Below are positions 47,797 through 57,152 of a stretch of DNA of 64,000 nucleotides, in pieces. The notes beneath the pieces are model-generated. The model was not told the origin of the DNA and did no database searches. It was given only the letters and a program-made list of their open reading frames with translations. The DNA is taken from the NCBI GenBank assembly GCA_016713735.1, contig JADJOP010000001.1, forward strand, positions 525,090 through 589,089. The letters are read 5' to 3'. A program made the position numbers and the translations under genes. Source of the DNA: Bryobacterales bacterium (GTDB lineage: Bacteria; Acidobacteriota; Terriglobia; Bryobacterales; Bryobacteraceae). Numbering within the stretch: position 1 is the first letter of the stretch; each line of letters opens with the position of its first letter.

Positions 47797-50457
47797 ATGG
47801 GGAGGGACGTGCCGAACCGCTGTCTGCTTGTGGCGCCCTTGCTGGCCGTGTGCCTGGCCACGGGCGGGGCCGCGCAAGAGGCCGGCGAGGGAGCGGGCGA
47901 GGGCAAGCCGCGCAAAGTGACACTGCGGGTGTGGGTGGAGAAGGCGAGCGCCGACGTCTGGATCGAAACCCAGGGAATGGAGCAGGGGGCGGCGGCGGGG
48001 CTGGTGAAGCTGGTTCCGGCGGCGGTGGGGACTGACCTCACGCGGTGTGACTGGGAGCTGCACGCGAGTGGAGAGGGTGAGGCCGGAGGACGGTGCCGGA
48101 ACCTGTTGCGTCCGGAGCGGGACGTGGCCTCGGTGCGGCTGCGGTTGGGGGACATAGTGCGGGAGATTCACAGGCGGGGCGGGGGGCGGGTGGTGGTCGA
48201 TCTGTTGCTGCAATCCTCGACGCTGGAGACGCCACCGGGGTGGGTGGCCGATGAAGAGGAGGAGTGGCGGGGGAAGCGGATCTGGTTCTTGTCGCGGCGC
48301 GAGGATCAGCTTCCGCCGGAGGTGCCGCTGCGGGCGGTGCGGCCGACGCCGGCGAGCCGGGTGCTGGCGCCGTTGTTGGTGGTGCTGTTTGTGCCGGGGC
48401 TGATTGCCTACGGGGTGCGGCTGCGGGCGGGTTCGGCGCGGGCCGATGAAAAGGTGAACTGGCTGGTGTGGATGAACTGGATTCTGCTCGGGTCGTGGCT
48501 GTACTGGATCTCGTCGCTGCAGGTGCCGGAGCTGGTGTCGCTGGCGGCGCGGGCGGGGGTGGCGACGCGGGAGTCGATGCCGGCGTTTGTGGCCGTGGCG
48601 GGCGTGGTGGTGTACGCGCTGCCGCCGCTGCTGGCGATTGCGGCGTGCTTCACGGCGATGGCGCCGCTGCTGTCGGCCTCGCGCGAGCACTTCCGCGGGT
48701 TGCTGGCGCGGCAGTTGACGGCGGAGGCGGCGATCATTGTGCCGCTGGGGATCTTCCTGGTGGGGATGGGGCTGGGCGAGGAAGAGCTGCGGTTGACGCG
48801 CTTTGACGGGCTGCTGAGCCTGGCGCTGGCCTACCTGGTGTACCGGGCGCTGGCGTGGGTGACGTGGAAGCAGACGTATGTGCTGACCGAGCCGGTGGAG
48901 TCAGGCGAGTTATGGGATCGGGCCAAGGGGCTGGCGGAGAGGGCGGGGGTGAAGCTGGCGCGGCTGAGCCTGCGGCGGACGAAGATACCGGAGGAGGCCA
49001 ATGCGTTTGCCGTTTCCGGCGATGCGGTGGTGTTGACCGAGAGCCTGGTGAGGGGGCTGACGCCGCGCGAGGTGGACGCGGTGTTGGCGCACGAGCTGGG
49101 GCATCACAAGGAAGGTCACCTGGGGCTGGGCGTGAGCCAGGTATTGCTGGTGGGCTGCCTGTTGTTTGGCTGGCCGGCGCTGTCGTGGGCGGTGCGGAGC
49201 GCGGGGGCGCCGCTGTGGATTGAGTCGCTGCCGCTGGTGCCGCTGGTGATCGTGCTCGGGCAGGGGTGGTTTTCGCAGCGGCGGGAGTATGCGGCCGATG
49301 AGCGGGCGGTGGAGATTACGGGCGACGCAGAAGGAAAGATCGCGGCGCTGGCGCGGTTGGCGCAACTGAGCCGCATTCCGCCGAGGGATGGCGGGGTGAT
49401 GGGTTCGATTCTGAGCCATCCGTCGATGGAGGCGCGGGTGTTGCGGTTGGGGCGGCGCTATGGGGTGAGCGATGAGCGCGCATTGGAGGTGTTGCGCAAT
49501 CCCGACGCGGCCTACGAAGGGAAACCGGAGATGGACCGTACACCGGCGGCGGGGCCGGGGCACGAGCCGGTGTTCACGGACCGGGCGCGGGTTACCTACG
49601 CCGAGCAGTTGCGCTGGGGCATACCGCTGGCGGGCCTGGGCAGCCTGACGGCGGCGGCGCTGCTGGCGCCTGCGCCCGACGACCCGCTGCAGTTTCTCGC
49701 GGGCGTGGTGTTGGGGACGATGGGGGCGATCTGGTGCACGATGCGGGCCGAGATTGTGCTGGGGACGCTGTTCGTGTCCCGCATGCGGCGCGAACTGGGC
49801 ACGAGGCTGGGGGCGAGTGAGGAGGCGCTGTTCGTGGGCATCCATCCGGGCACGGGGGTGCGGTTCACGGAGGGGTTCGCGGATTGGGATTTCGGATTTC
49901 TCAGTCTGGAAGAGGACTGGCTGCACTACCGGGGTGAGAAGACGAGCTTCGCGATTCCGCGGCAGATGCTGGGGGAGATGCGGGCGGTGCGGGGGCGGCT
50001 GGACTGGCTGATTGAGCGGCGGCTGGAGGTGCGCTTTCGCGGCGGAGCGTTTACGTTCAATTCCAATTTCGCCAATCCGACGAGGGGGGAGACGGAACGC
50101 GAAGCGGAGTGGCTGCGGCGCTGGGTGAGCGAGCAGGAATCGCCGGTGCCGCTGGGAGTCGCGCCGACCGGTCCGCCGTCGCTGCCTGAGCTGCCGGGGA
50201 TGGAGGTGAGCCGGGGGCAGATGGTGTGGGGGCTGGCGGTGAGCACGCTGCGGTTGTTGCTGGGGGGCGTGGTGTTGGCGGCGCTGCTGCAGGGGACGAG
50301 CCTGTGGAGCTCGATTCTGCCGCTGCCGGCGGCGTGCGTGGGGTTTGCGATGGGGCTTCCGGGGGCGCTGTGGCCGGTGAGCCGGCCGAAGGAAGACGAG
50401 CGGGAGTGGGTGAGCGGAGCGCCTTATTCGCCGGAGTCGGCTTCGCGATTGCCGTAG
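47797..50457 (+). CDS. Large M48-type membrane metallopeptidase
   Basis: About 886 residues from the ATG at 47797; signal peptide CLLVAPLLAVCLATGGAAQ. After a secreted N-terminal part come several membrane helices, the zinc motif HELGHHKEGH (at about 49090) and YAADERAVEITGD with the third zinc ligand. Three or more membrane segments and a PH-like domain (about 670-800; FTEGFADWDFGFLSLEEDWL) follow, with two helices at the end. This fused layout is longer than typical HtpX/Ste24 proteins. Likely role: membrane protein quality control. The end overlaps the convergent acyl-CoA ligase by 34 bases. Confidence 0.85.
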   Translation: MGRDVPNRCLLVAPLLAVCLATGGAAQEAGEGAGEGKPRKVTLRVWVEKASADVWIETQGMEQGAAAGLVKLVPAAVGTDLTRCDWELHASGEGEAGGRCRNLLRPERDVASVRLRLGDIVREIHRRGGGRVVVDLLLQSSTLETPPGWVADEEEEWRGKRIWFLSRREDQLPPEVPLRAVRPTPASRVLAPLLVVLFVPGLIAYGVRLRAGSARADEKVNWLVWMNWILLGSWLYWISSLQVPELVSLAARAGVATRESMPAFVAVAGVVVYALPPLLAIAACFTAMAPLLSASREHFRGLLARQLTAEAAIIVPLGIFLVGMGLGEEELRLTRFDGLLSLALAYLVYRALAWVTWKQTYVLTEPVESGELWDRAKGLAERAGVKLARLSLRRTKIPEEANAFAVSGDAVVLTESLVRGLTPREVDAVLAHELGHHKEGHLGLGVSQVLLVGCLLFGWPALSWAVRSAGAPLWIESLPLVPLVIVLGQGWFSQRREYAADERAVEITGDAEGKIAALARLAQLSRIPPRDGGVMGSILSHPSMEARVLRLGRRYGVSDERALEVLRNPDAAYEGKPEMDRTPAAGPGHEPVFTDRARVTYAEQLRWGIPLAGLGSLTAAALLAPAPDDPLQFLAGVVLGTMGAIWCTMRAEIVLGTLFVSRMRRELGTRLGASEEALFVGIHPGTGVRFTEGFADWDFGFLSLEEDWLHYRGEKTSFAIPRQMLGEMRAVRGRLDWLIERRLEVRFRGGAFTFNSNFANPTRGETEREAEWLRRWVSEQESPVPLGVAPTGPPSLPELPGMEVSRGQMVWGLAVSTLRLLLGGVVLAALLQGTSLWSSILPLPAACVGFAMGLPGALWPVSRPKEDEREWVSGAPYSPESASRLP

Positions 50458-52247
50458 AGGCCGCTGACGGCGTTGCGGTGATTTTCGAGGACGCGGGCGC
50501 GGCGCACCTTCATGGTGGGAGTGATTTCGCCGGCATCGATGGTGAAATCGCGGTCGAGGATGTGCCACTTGCGGATCTGCTCAAAGGGGGCGAGCTGGCG
50601 GTTGACCTTGGCCACCATTTTCTTCACCGCAGCCTGGATGGGAGCGGACTGGACGACCTCACTCATGGGCTTGCCGCGCAGCTCTTCAAACTCGCGCAGC
50701 GATTCGAGCACGCTGCCGTTGAGGGTGAACAGCGCGGCCACGTAGGGCAGTTTGTCGCCGATGAGGAGGACCTGGTGGATGAGCGGCTCCATCTTGAAGA
50801 GGCCTTCGATCATGGCCGGATAGATCTTCTTGCCGTTGGAGGAGACGATCACTTCCTTTTTGCGGCCGGTGATGGAGACGAAGCCGTTGGGGTCGATTTC
50901 GGCGATGTCGCCGGTGTGGAGCCAACCGTCTTTGAGAATGGCGGCGGTGGCTTCGGGGTCCTGCCAGTAGCCGGTGAAGAGAGTGGGGGAGCGGAAGGTG
51001 AGTTCGCCATCGGGGGCGATGCGCACTTCGACGCCGGGCAGGGGTTTGCCGATGGAGCCGGACTTGGGGCGGCCGATGGGGTTGAGGCAGACGACGCCGC
51101 CTTCGGTGAGGCCGTAGCCTTCGTGGATGGGCATGCCGATGGCGGCGTAGAAGTCGGCGAGGTCCTTGCCGAGGGGGGCGGCGCCGGAGATGGCGAGGCG
51201 GAGTTCGCCGCCGAGGCGTTCGCGGATGGTGCGGAAAATGAGGCGGTCAGCCAGTTTCCAGGCGCGGGTCATCCACATCGGCGAGGAACGGCCTTCGATG
51301 CGGCGGGTGTGGAGTTCGATGCCGAGGCCGAGGGCGCCCCAGAAGAGGCGCTGGATGAAGCCGGGGCGCTTCTTGATCTCGGTGCAGATGGAGGTGTACA
51401 TGCGCTCCCAGACGCGGGGCGGAGCGACGAAGAAGGTGGGCTTCACCTGCTTCAATTCGTGAGGCAGGCGGGAGAGGCCTTCGCTGAAATAGACGGGCAT
51501 GCCGCAGCGCAGGGGCAGATACTGCACGACGAACCGCTGTGTGATGTGAGCCGAAGGGAGGAAGGCGATGGTGCGCTGGTCGGGGCCGAGGTTGAGGCCT
51601 TCGATGCGCGGGGCCATGTGGCAGTTGTCGCAGATGGAGGCGTGGGAGACGAGGCCCATTTTTGGTTCGCCGGTAGCGCCGGAGGTGAGGTAGAGGATGG
51701 CGCCGTCATCGGGTGAGACGGAGGCATGGAGACGGGCGAGGAGGTCGGGGTCGCGCTCGATGGCCTCGTGACCGAGGGCGCGCAACTGGGGGAGCGTGAG
51801 GACGGAGGCGCCGTCGGCCGGCTCGCCGGAGAGGAGCACGTAGCGTGTGTCGAGGGGCGGTTCGGCGGCGGAGAGGAGCTTGGAGAGCAGGGTCGGGTTT
51901 TCGACGAAGACCACTTTGGGGGCGAGGCGGTGGAGGGTTTTGAGGTGATCGGTGACGGGGTAGGAGGTGTAGAGGGCGGCGGCGATGGCGCCGGCGACGA
52001 GGATGCCGCCGTCGGCGAGGTAGAACTCGAGGCGCGTCTCGGAGTCGAGGGCGACGACATCGCCATGGCGCACGCCGAGAGAGTGAAGGCCGGCGGCGAC
52101 CTCTTCGACGGCGCGTTTGTATTCGAGCCAGGAGAGGGAGCGCCACTCGCGCTTGCCTTCGGAGAGGGATTGGAAATGCAGCGCGGGGAGCTGGCCAAAG
52201 GACTGGGCGGCGTGGATGAAGAGACCGTAGACGGTGCGATCGCTCAC
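50424..52247 (-). CDS. Long-chain fatty acid-CoA ligase
   Basis: 607 residues of the AMP-forming ligase family. AMP-binding motif ILYLTSGATGEPKMGLVSHA; later VHEGYGLTEGGVVCLNPIGR, then GWLHTGDIAEIDPNGFVSIT with GRKKEVIVSSNGKKIYP, the hinge and C-terminal domain. The length and a C-terminal part with LREFEELRGKPMSEV fit bacterial FadD15-like enzymes. It activates fatty acids with ATP and CoA. The substrate chain length is not decided by the sequence. Confidence 0.93.
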   Translation of the reverse strand: MSDRTVYGLFIHAAQSFGQLPALHFQSLSEGKREWRSLSWLEYKRAVEEVAAGLHSLGVRHGDVVALDSETRLEFYLADGGILVAGAIAAALYTSYPVTDHLKTLHRLAPKVVFVENPTLLSKLLSAAEPPLDTRYVLLSGEPADGASVLTLPQLRALGHEAIERDPDLLARLHASVSPDDGAILYLTSGATGEPKMGLVSHASICDNCHMAPRIEGLNLGPDQRTIAFLPSAHITQRFVVQYLPLRCGMPVYFSEGLSRLPHELKQVKPTFFVAPPRVWERMYTSICTEIKKRPGFIQRLFWGALGLGIELHTRRIEGRSSPMWMTRAWKLADRLIFRTIRERLGGELRLAISGAAPLGKDLADFYAAIGMPIHEGYGLTEGGVVCLNPIGRPKSGSIGKPLPGVEVRIAPDGELTFRSPTLFTGYWQDPEATAAILKDGWLHTGDIAEIDPNGFVSITGRKKEVIVSSNGKKIYPAMIEGLFKMEPLIHQVLLIGDKLPYVAALFTLNGSVLESLREFEELRGKPMSEVVQSAPIQAAVKKMVAKVNRQLAPFEQIRKWHILDRDFTIDAGEITPTMKVRRARVLENHRNAVSGLYGNREADSGE

Positions 52248-52292
52248 TCCGGGTATGGTAGCAGGGCCGTGCGAGGGGACGCCTTGGGCGGC

Positions 52293-53129
52293 TTAGCGGC
52301 GGCGAAGCGAGCCGAGAGCGAGGAGCAGGAGGCCGCCGGCGGTGAGGGCGGCGGTGGCGGGCTCCGGAACGTTGGCGGAGGGTGGGGGGAAGTCGGCCGT
52401 GACGCTAGAAGCGGTGAGGGACAGCGCGGCGCACTCGTCGCAGCCGTTGGTGGTCTTGGAGAGAGTCACGAGGCCGGTGAGGGTGTAGGCGTGTTGCGAG
52501 AGGTCGCCATCGAGGAAGATGCGCTGCGTGGTGAGCCCGCTGCCGGGGAGGTAGGTTGTGTTGACGAAGGCGGAGCCGGGCGAGAGGGTGAGCGTGGGGC
52601 TGGAGAGGGCGAGGTTGGCCAGCGTCACCGTGCCGGTTTGTGTGCCGTTGGCCTGCGACAGGGCTTTGGCGGTGATGTTGAGGGCGTTGTAGGGGCGCTC
52701 GGGGGTGAGCGTGCCGGGGTTGCCGCCGTTGGGCAAAGTGTCGTCGGTTGTTCCGCCGGGCGGTGTGGTGAAGGTTCCCCAGGAGAGGATGTGTTGGACG
52801 AGGGTGGTGGGGGTGGAGCGGAAGAGCGTGAAGACGATGCCCTCGCCGAGGATGTGTTGGAGTTGGAAGTTCCAGGTGATGCCGCTCAAGGCGGCGGTGT
52901 TGCCGGGATTGGCCTGGAGGTAGGTGGCGGCGTTGGCGGTGTCGTCGGACATACCGAGCGAGAGGTCCCAATTGCCCTGCGAGATGCGGTATTTGGAGCC
53001 GTAGATGGTGCTGCTGGCGACGGGCGAGATGCCGGTGATGAGTGGATCGTTGACGTAGACCGTGGCCGCGGGAGCATGGGCGGCGAGCAGGCAGACGGCG
53101 AGCACGGGCGCGAAATGGCGCGACTTCAT
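52293..53129 (-). CDS. PEP-CTERM sorted extracellular protein
   Basis: 278 residues from the ATG at 53129, with GGAGGAG 6 bases before it. Signal peptide MKSRHFAPVLAVCLLAAHAP; beta-rich middle; C-terminal sorting signal NVPEPATAALTAGGLLLLAL followed by GSLRRR. It has a Cys pair in NGCDECAAL. Family of the middle part not recognised. Unrelated in sequence to the PEP-CTERM protein at 16811. Confidence 0.87.
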   Translation of the reverse strand: MKSRHFAPVLAVCLLAAHAPAATVYVNDPLITGISPVASSTIYGSKYRISQGNWDLSLGMSDDTANAATYLQANPGNTAALSGITWNFQLQHILGEGIVFTLFRSTPTTLVQHILSWGTFTTPPGGTTDDTLPNGGNPGTLTPERPYNALNITAKALSQANGTQTGTVTLANLALSSPTLTLSPGSAFVNTTYLPGSGLTTQRIFLDGDLSQHAYTLTGLVTLSKTTNGCDECAALSLTASSVTADFPPPSANVPEPATAALTAGGLLLLALGSLRRR

Positions 53130-53278
53130 AACATCTCCTCCCTCAGAGCTAAAAGACCGTTTACTCCGGTTACTACTACGTTCGGGAGGGGAGGCGCTAT
53201 GGGGGATACGCAAAGCTGCTTAGAACCTGGGAGGGAGATGTCCCAGGCAACGGTGCGGGGGTGTAGAGGGGGGCTTTG

Positions 53279-54029
53279 TTAGTACCGCTTGGCGGCCCAC
53301 TGCAGGGCGCCGCGGAGGATGCCGAGCAGGAGCGGGTCGTCGTAGTGTTCCTTCTTGTGGCCGAGAGCGACGTGGAGGGTGCGGCCGCCTTCGAACTCCT
53401 GATACCAGGCCAGGGGGAGTGAGTCGCCGAAGAGGGTGCCGGGGTATTCGGCTTTCCTGGGGTCGTCGAGTTGGGCGGGGTCAGTGACCAGGAGGGGCTT
53501 GACGGAGGGGTGGAGCGGCTGGTGGTAGTAGCATTCGTCGCTCCAGGCGAAGGTTTTGGGGAGGCCGCGGGTGGCCGGGTGGTGGGGGTCGTGGACGCGG
53601 ACGGTGAAGGTTTGGAGTTTGGGGTGGCGGAGGAATTTGCCGCCGAGCATTTGGGCGTACCAGGTCCAAGTGCGTTCCGAGCCGGTGGCGGAGTGGATGC
53701 CGAGGAAGCCGCCGCCGGAGCGGATGTAGTGTTGGAGGGCCTGGCGCTGGGCGTCGCTGGAGAAGGCCTCGTTGTTGGAGTTGGAGAAGACGAGGACGCG
53801 GTAGCGTTTCAGGTTGGCTTCGGTGAAGACGGCGGGGTCGTCGGAGTGGTCGGCTGTGAAGCCTTCGCCGGCGGCGAGTTTCTTCAGCGCGGCAACGCTG
53901 GAGGCGATGTTGTCGTGGACATAGCCTTTGCCGTCGGGTGTGTAGTTGTGGGTGTAGATGAGGATGCGGGATGGGGCCGGGCGGCGCGGAGGGGGGGCGA
54001 GGGGCGAGCAGGAGGACGAGGCGTCGCAT
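53279..54029 (-). CDS. ThuA-like secreted protein, one-base frameshift
   Basis: The ThuA-like domain starts at RILIYTHNYTPDGKGYVHDN and includes LVFSNSNNEAFSSDAQRQAL, GGGFLGIHSATGSERTWTWY, FAWSDECYYHQPLHPSVKPL and ALGHKKEHYDDPLLLGILRG. The signal start MRRLVLLLAPRPP at 54029 is in another frame. The run of seven G at 53991-53997 is the simplest break, and one base less gives 249 residues. ThuA-type domains occur in sugar-handling proteins and as class I amidotransferase-like folds; the exact role is unknown. Confidence 0.83.
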
Positions 54030-54120
54030 GCGGCGATTGTAGCGGGTTGCGGGGCGCGGCGACAGCGGGCGGAGCGGGCGGGGATGGCCGCGGCGCACTG
54101 CCGTGGCACACTGAAAGGAT

Positions 54121-54921
54121 ATGGATTTTTCGCAAGAGCTCGCTGTGTGTCTGCGCCTTCTGGGTGAGGCCGGGCAGGTGGCGCTCGACTATCAACGGCG
54201 CGGCGTGACGGCCGACGCCAAGGCTGACGATTCGCCGGTGACCGAGGCTGACCGGGCGTGCGAGGTGCTGTTCGCCGATGGCCTGGCGGCGGTGTTTCCG
54301 CGGGACGGTCAGATGGGCGAAGAGGGGGCGTCGCGGCCGGCCGTGAGCGGGCGGCGATGGATCATCGACCCGATCGACGGGACGCGCGATTATGTGCGCC
54401 GCAACCGGCTGTGGTCGATGCTGCTGGCGCTCGAGGTGGAGGGCGAGGTGAAACTGGGCGCGGCGCACTTCCCCGCCCTGGGTGAAACCTACTTTGCGGT
54501 GCGCGGGCAGGGGGCGTGGCGAATCAACCCCGACGGCACGAAGAACCGCATTTATGTTTCGGGGAAGGACGCGATTGAGGAGGGTGTGATCTGCGTGAAC
54601 TCGATGCAGAACATCACGCGCTGGCCGTTTGCCGACGACCTCATCCACTGGCTGGACCGTTTCTGGGCGGTGCGCAGCCTGGGCGGGGCGCTGGACTCGA
54701 TGTTCGTGGCCGCCGGGCACGCCGATGCCTGGATCGAGCAGGGGGCCAAGCCGTGGGACCTGGCGGCGATTCAGGTGATCACCGAGGAGGCGGGCGGCGT
54801 CTTCTTCAACTTTGACGGCGGGCGGAGCATTTATGCAGGCAACTGCGCGACGTGCACGCCGGGGTTCGAGGCCGAGCTGCGGGCGTTTGTGGCGGCCGAG
54901 CACGCCTTGGGCAAGATGTAG
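54121..54921 (+). CDS. Inositol monophosphatase-family phosphatase (CysQ/HisN-like)
   Basis: 266 residues. Metal-binding motif RRWIIDPIDGTRDYVRRN (Asp83, Asp86), upstream Glu in GQMGEEGAS, and the second motif KPWDLAAIQVITEEAGG. It is closest by eye to HisN-type histidinol phosphatases or CysQ-like bisphosphate nucleotidases, which cannot be told apart here. Followed 18 bases on by queD. Confidence 0.9.
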   Translation: MDFSQELAVCLRLLGEAGQVALDYQRRGVTADAKADDSPVTEADRACEVLFADGLAAVFPRDGQMGEEGASRPAVSGRRWIIDPIDGTRDYVRRNRLWSMLLALEVEGEVKLGAAHFPALGETYFAVRGQGAWRINPDGTKNRIYVSGKDAIEEGVICVNSMQNITRWPFADDLIHWLDRFWAVRSLGGALDSMFVAAGHADAWIEQGAKPWDLAAIQVITEEAGGVFFNFDGGRSIYAGNCATCTPGFEAELRAFVAAEHALGKM

Positions 54922-54939
54922 GGGCGGCGGCGGGTCATA

Positions 54940-55332
54940 ATGGCGGGTGAGTCCCCCGGGGAGGTGAGGCCGGCAGTGGAGATTTTCAAGGAGTTTCACA
55001 TCGAGGCGGCGCACCGTTTGCCGCATGTGCCGGAGGGGCACAAGTGTGCGCGGCTGCACGGGCACAGCTTTCTGGTGCGGATCTGCTGCGAGGGGGATCT
55101 CGATGCGAAGCTCGGCTGGGTGGTCGACTTTGCCGATGTGAAGGCGGCGTTTGCGGCGGTGCACGAGGCGCTGGACCATCGCTACCTGAACGAGGTGGAG
55201 GGGCTGGAGAATCCGACGAGCGAAAACCTGGCGCGGTGGATCTGGGGGCGGTTGAAGCCGGCGCTGCCGCAGTTGAGCCGGGTGGTGGTGCGGGAGACGT
55301 GTACGGCGGGGTGTGAGTACCGCGGGGATTAG
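54940..55332 (+). CDS. queD: 6-carboxytetrahydropterin synthase (QueD/PTPS family)
   Basis: 130 residues. Zinc ligands: FHIEAAHRLPHV (His25) and RLHGHSFLV (His40, His42), with the catalytic Cys36 in GHKCARLHGH, plus LDHRYLNEVEGLENPTSENL and ETCTAGCEY with the C-terminal Glu. QueD starts the 7-deazaguanine (queuosine) pathway from dihydroneopterin triphosphate. No other que gene is nearby. The TAG stop lies in the left terminal inverted repeat of the element at 55331-55513. Confidence 0.9.
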   Translation: MAGESPGEVRPAVEIFKEFHIEAAHRLPHVPEGHKCARLHGHSFLVRICCEGDLDAKLGWVVDFADVKAAFAAVHEALDHRYLNEVEGLENPTSENLARWIWGRLKPALPQLSRVVVRETCTAGCEYRGD

Positions 55333-55513
55333 CCCGGAAATTTCACCAGCCATCGGCTGCGGAGCGCGATAGCCGCGCGCTTGCTGCGTTGCGCTCGCAA
55401 CTGGCCCTCGACGTACGATTCCAGTACGCCTGCGTCCCAGTTGAGTCGCGCGCCTTGCATGCGCACAGCTCTCATCGCTCCTCGCTGCGATCGTGGTGAA
55501 ACTTCCGGGCTAG
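55331..55513. repeat. 183-base element with terminal inverted repeats
   Basis: The ends are tagcccggaaatttcacca (55331-55349) and tggtgaaacttccgggcta (55495-55513), inverted copies with 18 of 19 matches. The inside contains no gene, but has further short inverted parts such as ctcgacgtacgattccagta. It fits exactly between two convergent genes and supplies the TAG stop of both. I remember related sequence as a scattered repeat in Solibacter-type genomes. Size and ends fit a MITE-like or REP-like element; no transposase is present. Confidence 0.75.
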
Positions 55514-56064
55514 GCGATGAGCACAGTCAGTTCGGAGGGCGTGAGCTCCACCTGGCGGACGTTGCTTTCCAGTTCAAACCACTCGTTGATTTTCGCTTTC
55601 GGGTAGCGCGAGAGGACGTAGTTGTTGATCATCCATTCGAGGGCGCGGCCTTCGATGTTCCAGCCGTCGACCTCGACCGAGAGCAGGTCAATGCGGGCCC
55701 AACCGCGTTGCGAGGAGAGGCGGACCTGGACCTCGATCAACCGCGAACCGCTCAGCAGGAGCCTCGAGAGGATGCCGGGGGGGCGGCCCTGGACGCTCTG
55801 CTGGAGTTTATGGAAATCGACGGTGGCCGAGCCGGTGGCGAGGTTTGCGCCGAGGGTGAAGGTGGGGTTCCAGATCCCCTTGACTTGTTTGGCGCGCAGT
55901 TCCTCGTGGGTGAAGTCGAGCAGTTCCTGGCACGTGAAGCGGACGGATTGTCCGCTGGGCACTTTCTTCTGCTCAATGGCTTCGAGCTTGCGGCGCACCG
56001 AGGACGGGGCGGCGGGCAATCCGGCCGCCGAGGCCAACAACATGAGAAAGCTAGATCGCCTCAT
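55510..56064 (-). CDS. Secreted protein of unknown function
   Basis: 184 residues, signal peptide MRRSSFLMLLASAAGLPAAP. The mature part has SGQSVRFTCQELLDFTHEEL and VDGWNIEGRALEWMINNYVL. I recognise no family; the fold recalls LolA- or DUF-type periplasmic proteins only weakly. The stop codon lies in the terminal repeat of the element at 55331-55513. Confidence 0.7.
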   Translation of the reverse strand: MRRSSFLMLLASAAGLPAAPSSVRRKLEAIEQKKVPSGQSVRFTCQELLDFTHEELRAKQVKGIWNPTFTLGANLATGSATVDFHKLQQSVQGRPPGILSRLLLSGSRLIEVQVRLSSQRGWARIDLLSVEVDGWNIEGRALEWMINNYVLSRYPKAKINEWFELESNVRQVELTPSELTVLIA

Positions 56065-56191
56065 TGCGGAACACCTGGGGGAGAGCCTCCATTATCCAAC
56101 GCGCACCGAGGCCGGGTTGCCGGCCGCATAGGGATGGACGCGGCGGAGAGCGCCGTGGTTCCATTCCCGCCGCCGGGCGCGGCGCGCCACA

Positions 56192-57106
56192 ATGGTCAGA
56201 CACGGCATGATTCACTACGATCCCCACAAGTGGCTGGACCATCTCTTTGATATCCGCGGCACGCTGGTGCGCGAGATTTCGTTGCGCGTGCTGGCTTGTG
56301 TGATGTGGGCGGCGCTGGTGGTGGGCGTGCACCTGCAAGTGAGGCCGGTGGCGATCAGCGTGACGGTGCATTCGCTGGTGGGCGTGGCGCTGGGGCTGCT
56401 GCTGGTGTTCCGCACCAACGCCTCCTACGACCGGTTCTGGGAGGGGCGCAAGTTGTGGGGCGGCATTGTGAACGAGACGCGCAATGGGGTGCGGATGGCG
56501 AGCGTGCACCTGGGTGAGGCGCCGGACCTGCTGCACCGGTTCACGCGATGGACGGCGATCTTCCCGTGGGCGGCGATGAGCACGCTGCGGGGGGAGAGTG
56601 AATTGGGGCCGGTGGTGGCCGAGTTGCCTGAGGCCGAGCAGAGGGCGCTGCGCGGTTCGCAGCATTTCGGGTTGTATGCGGCGCGCCAGATGAGCCTGTG
56701 TCTGGATGAGGCGCGGCGCCGCGGGTTGATCAGCGATTTCGTGCAACTGGGGATCGACCAGAACGTCCAACAGCTTGTGGACTATCTGGGCGGGTGTGAG
56801 CGCATCCGCAAGACGCCGCTGCCGTTCGCCTATGTGGTCCACCTGCGGCGGGCGTTGATTGTCTACTGTTTCACTCTGCCGTTTGCGCTGGTGGAGGCTT
56901 TTGGCTGGTGGACGGTGCTCGATGTGCTGTTGGTGGCGTACACGTTCTTGGGCATCGAGGAGATTGGGGTGGAGATCGAGGGGCCGTTTGGCGACGATGA
57001 GAACGACCTGCCGCTGGAAGCCCTCTGCGAGACGATTCACCAGAATGTCTACGCGCTGGCCGGGCTTTCCTCGGCGGGCCAGGAGGCGATGCCGGAGGGT
57101 CTCTGA
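56192..57106 (+). CDS. Bestrophin-family channel (UPF0187)
   Basis: 304 residues. Four membrane segments, with the family phrases VFRTNASYDRFWEGRKLWGG (near 76-95), VVHLRRALIVYCFTLPFALV and YTFLGIEEIGVEIEGPFGDD with ENDLPLEAL. Bacterial bestrophins form pentameric ion channels. A second ATG (MIHYDPHKW) six residues on could be the true start. Confidence 0.9.
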   Translation: MVRHGMIHYDPHKWLDHLFDIRGTLVREISLRVLACVMWAALVVGVHLQVRPVAISVTVHSLVGVALGLLLVFRTNASYDRFWEGRKLWGGIVNETRNGVRMASVHLGEAPDLLHRFTRWTAIFPWAAMSTLRGESELGPVVAELPEAEQRALRGSQHFGLYAARQMSLCLDEARRRGLISDFVQLGIDQNVQQLVDYLGGCERIRKTPLPFAYVVHLRRALIVYCFTLPFALVEAFGWWTVLDVLLVAYTFLGIEEIGVEIEGPFGDDENDLPLEALCETIHQNVYALAGLSSAGQEAMPEGL

Positions 57107-57152
57107 GGCGGGGCGCACAAGTGCGATCATGAAGGGCAAGGAGTTCATTCGG

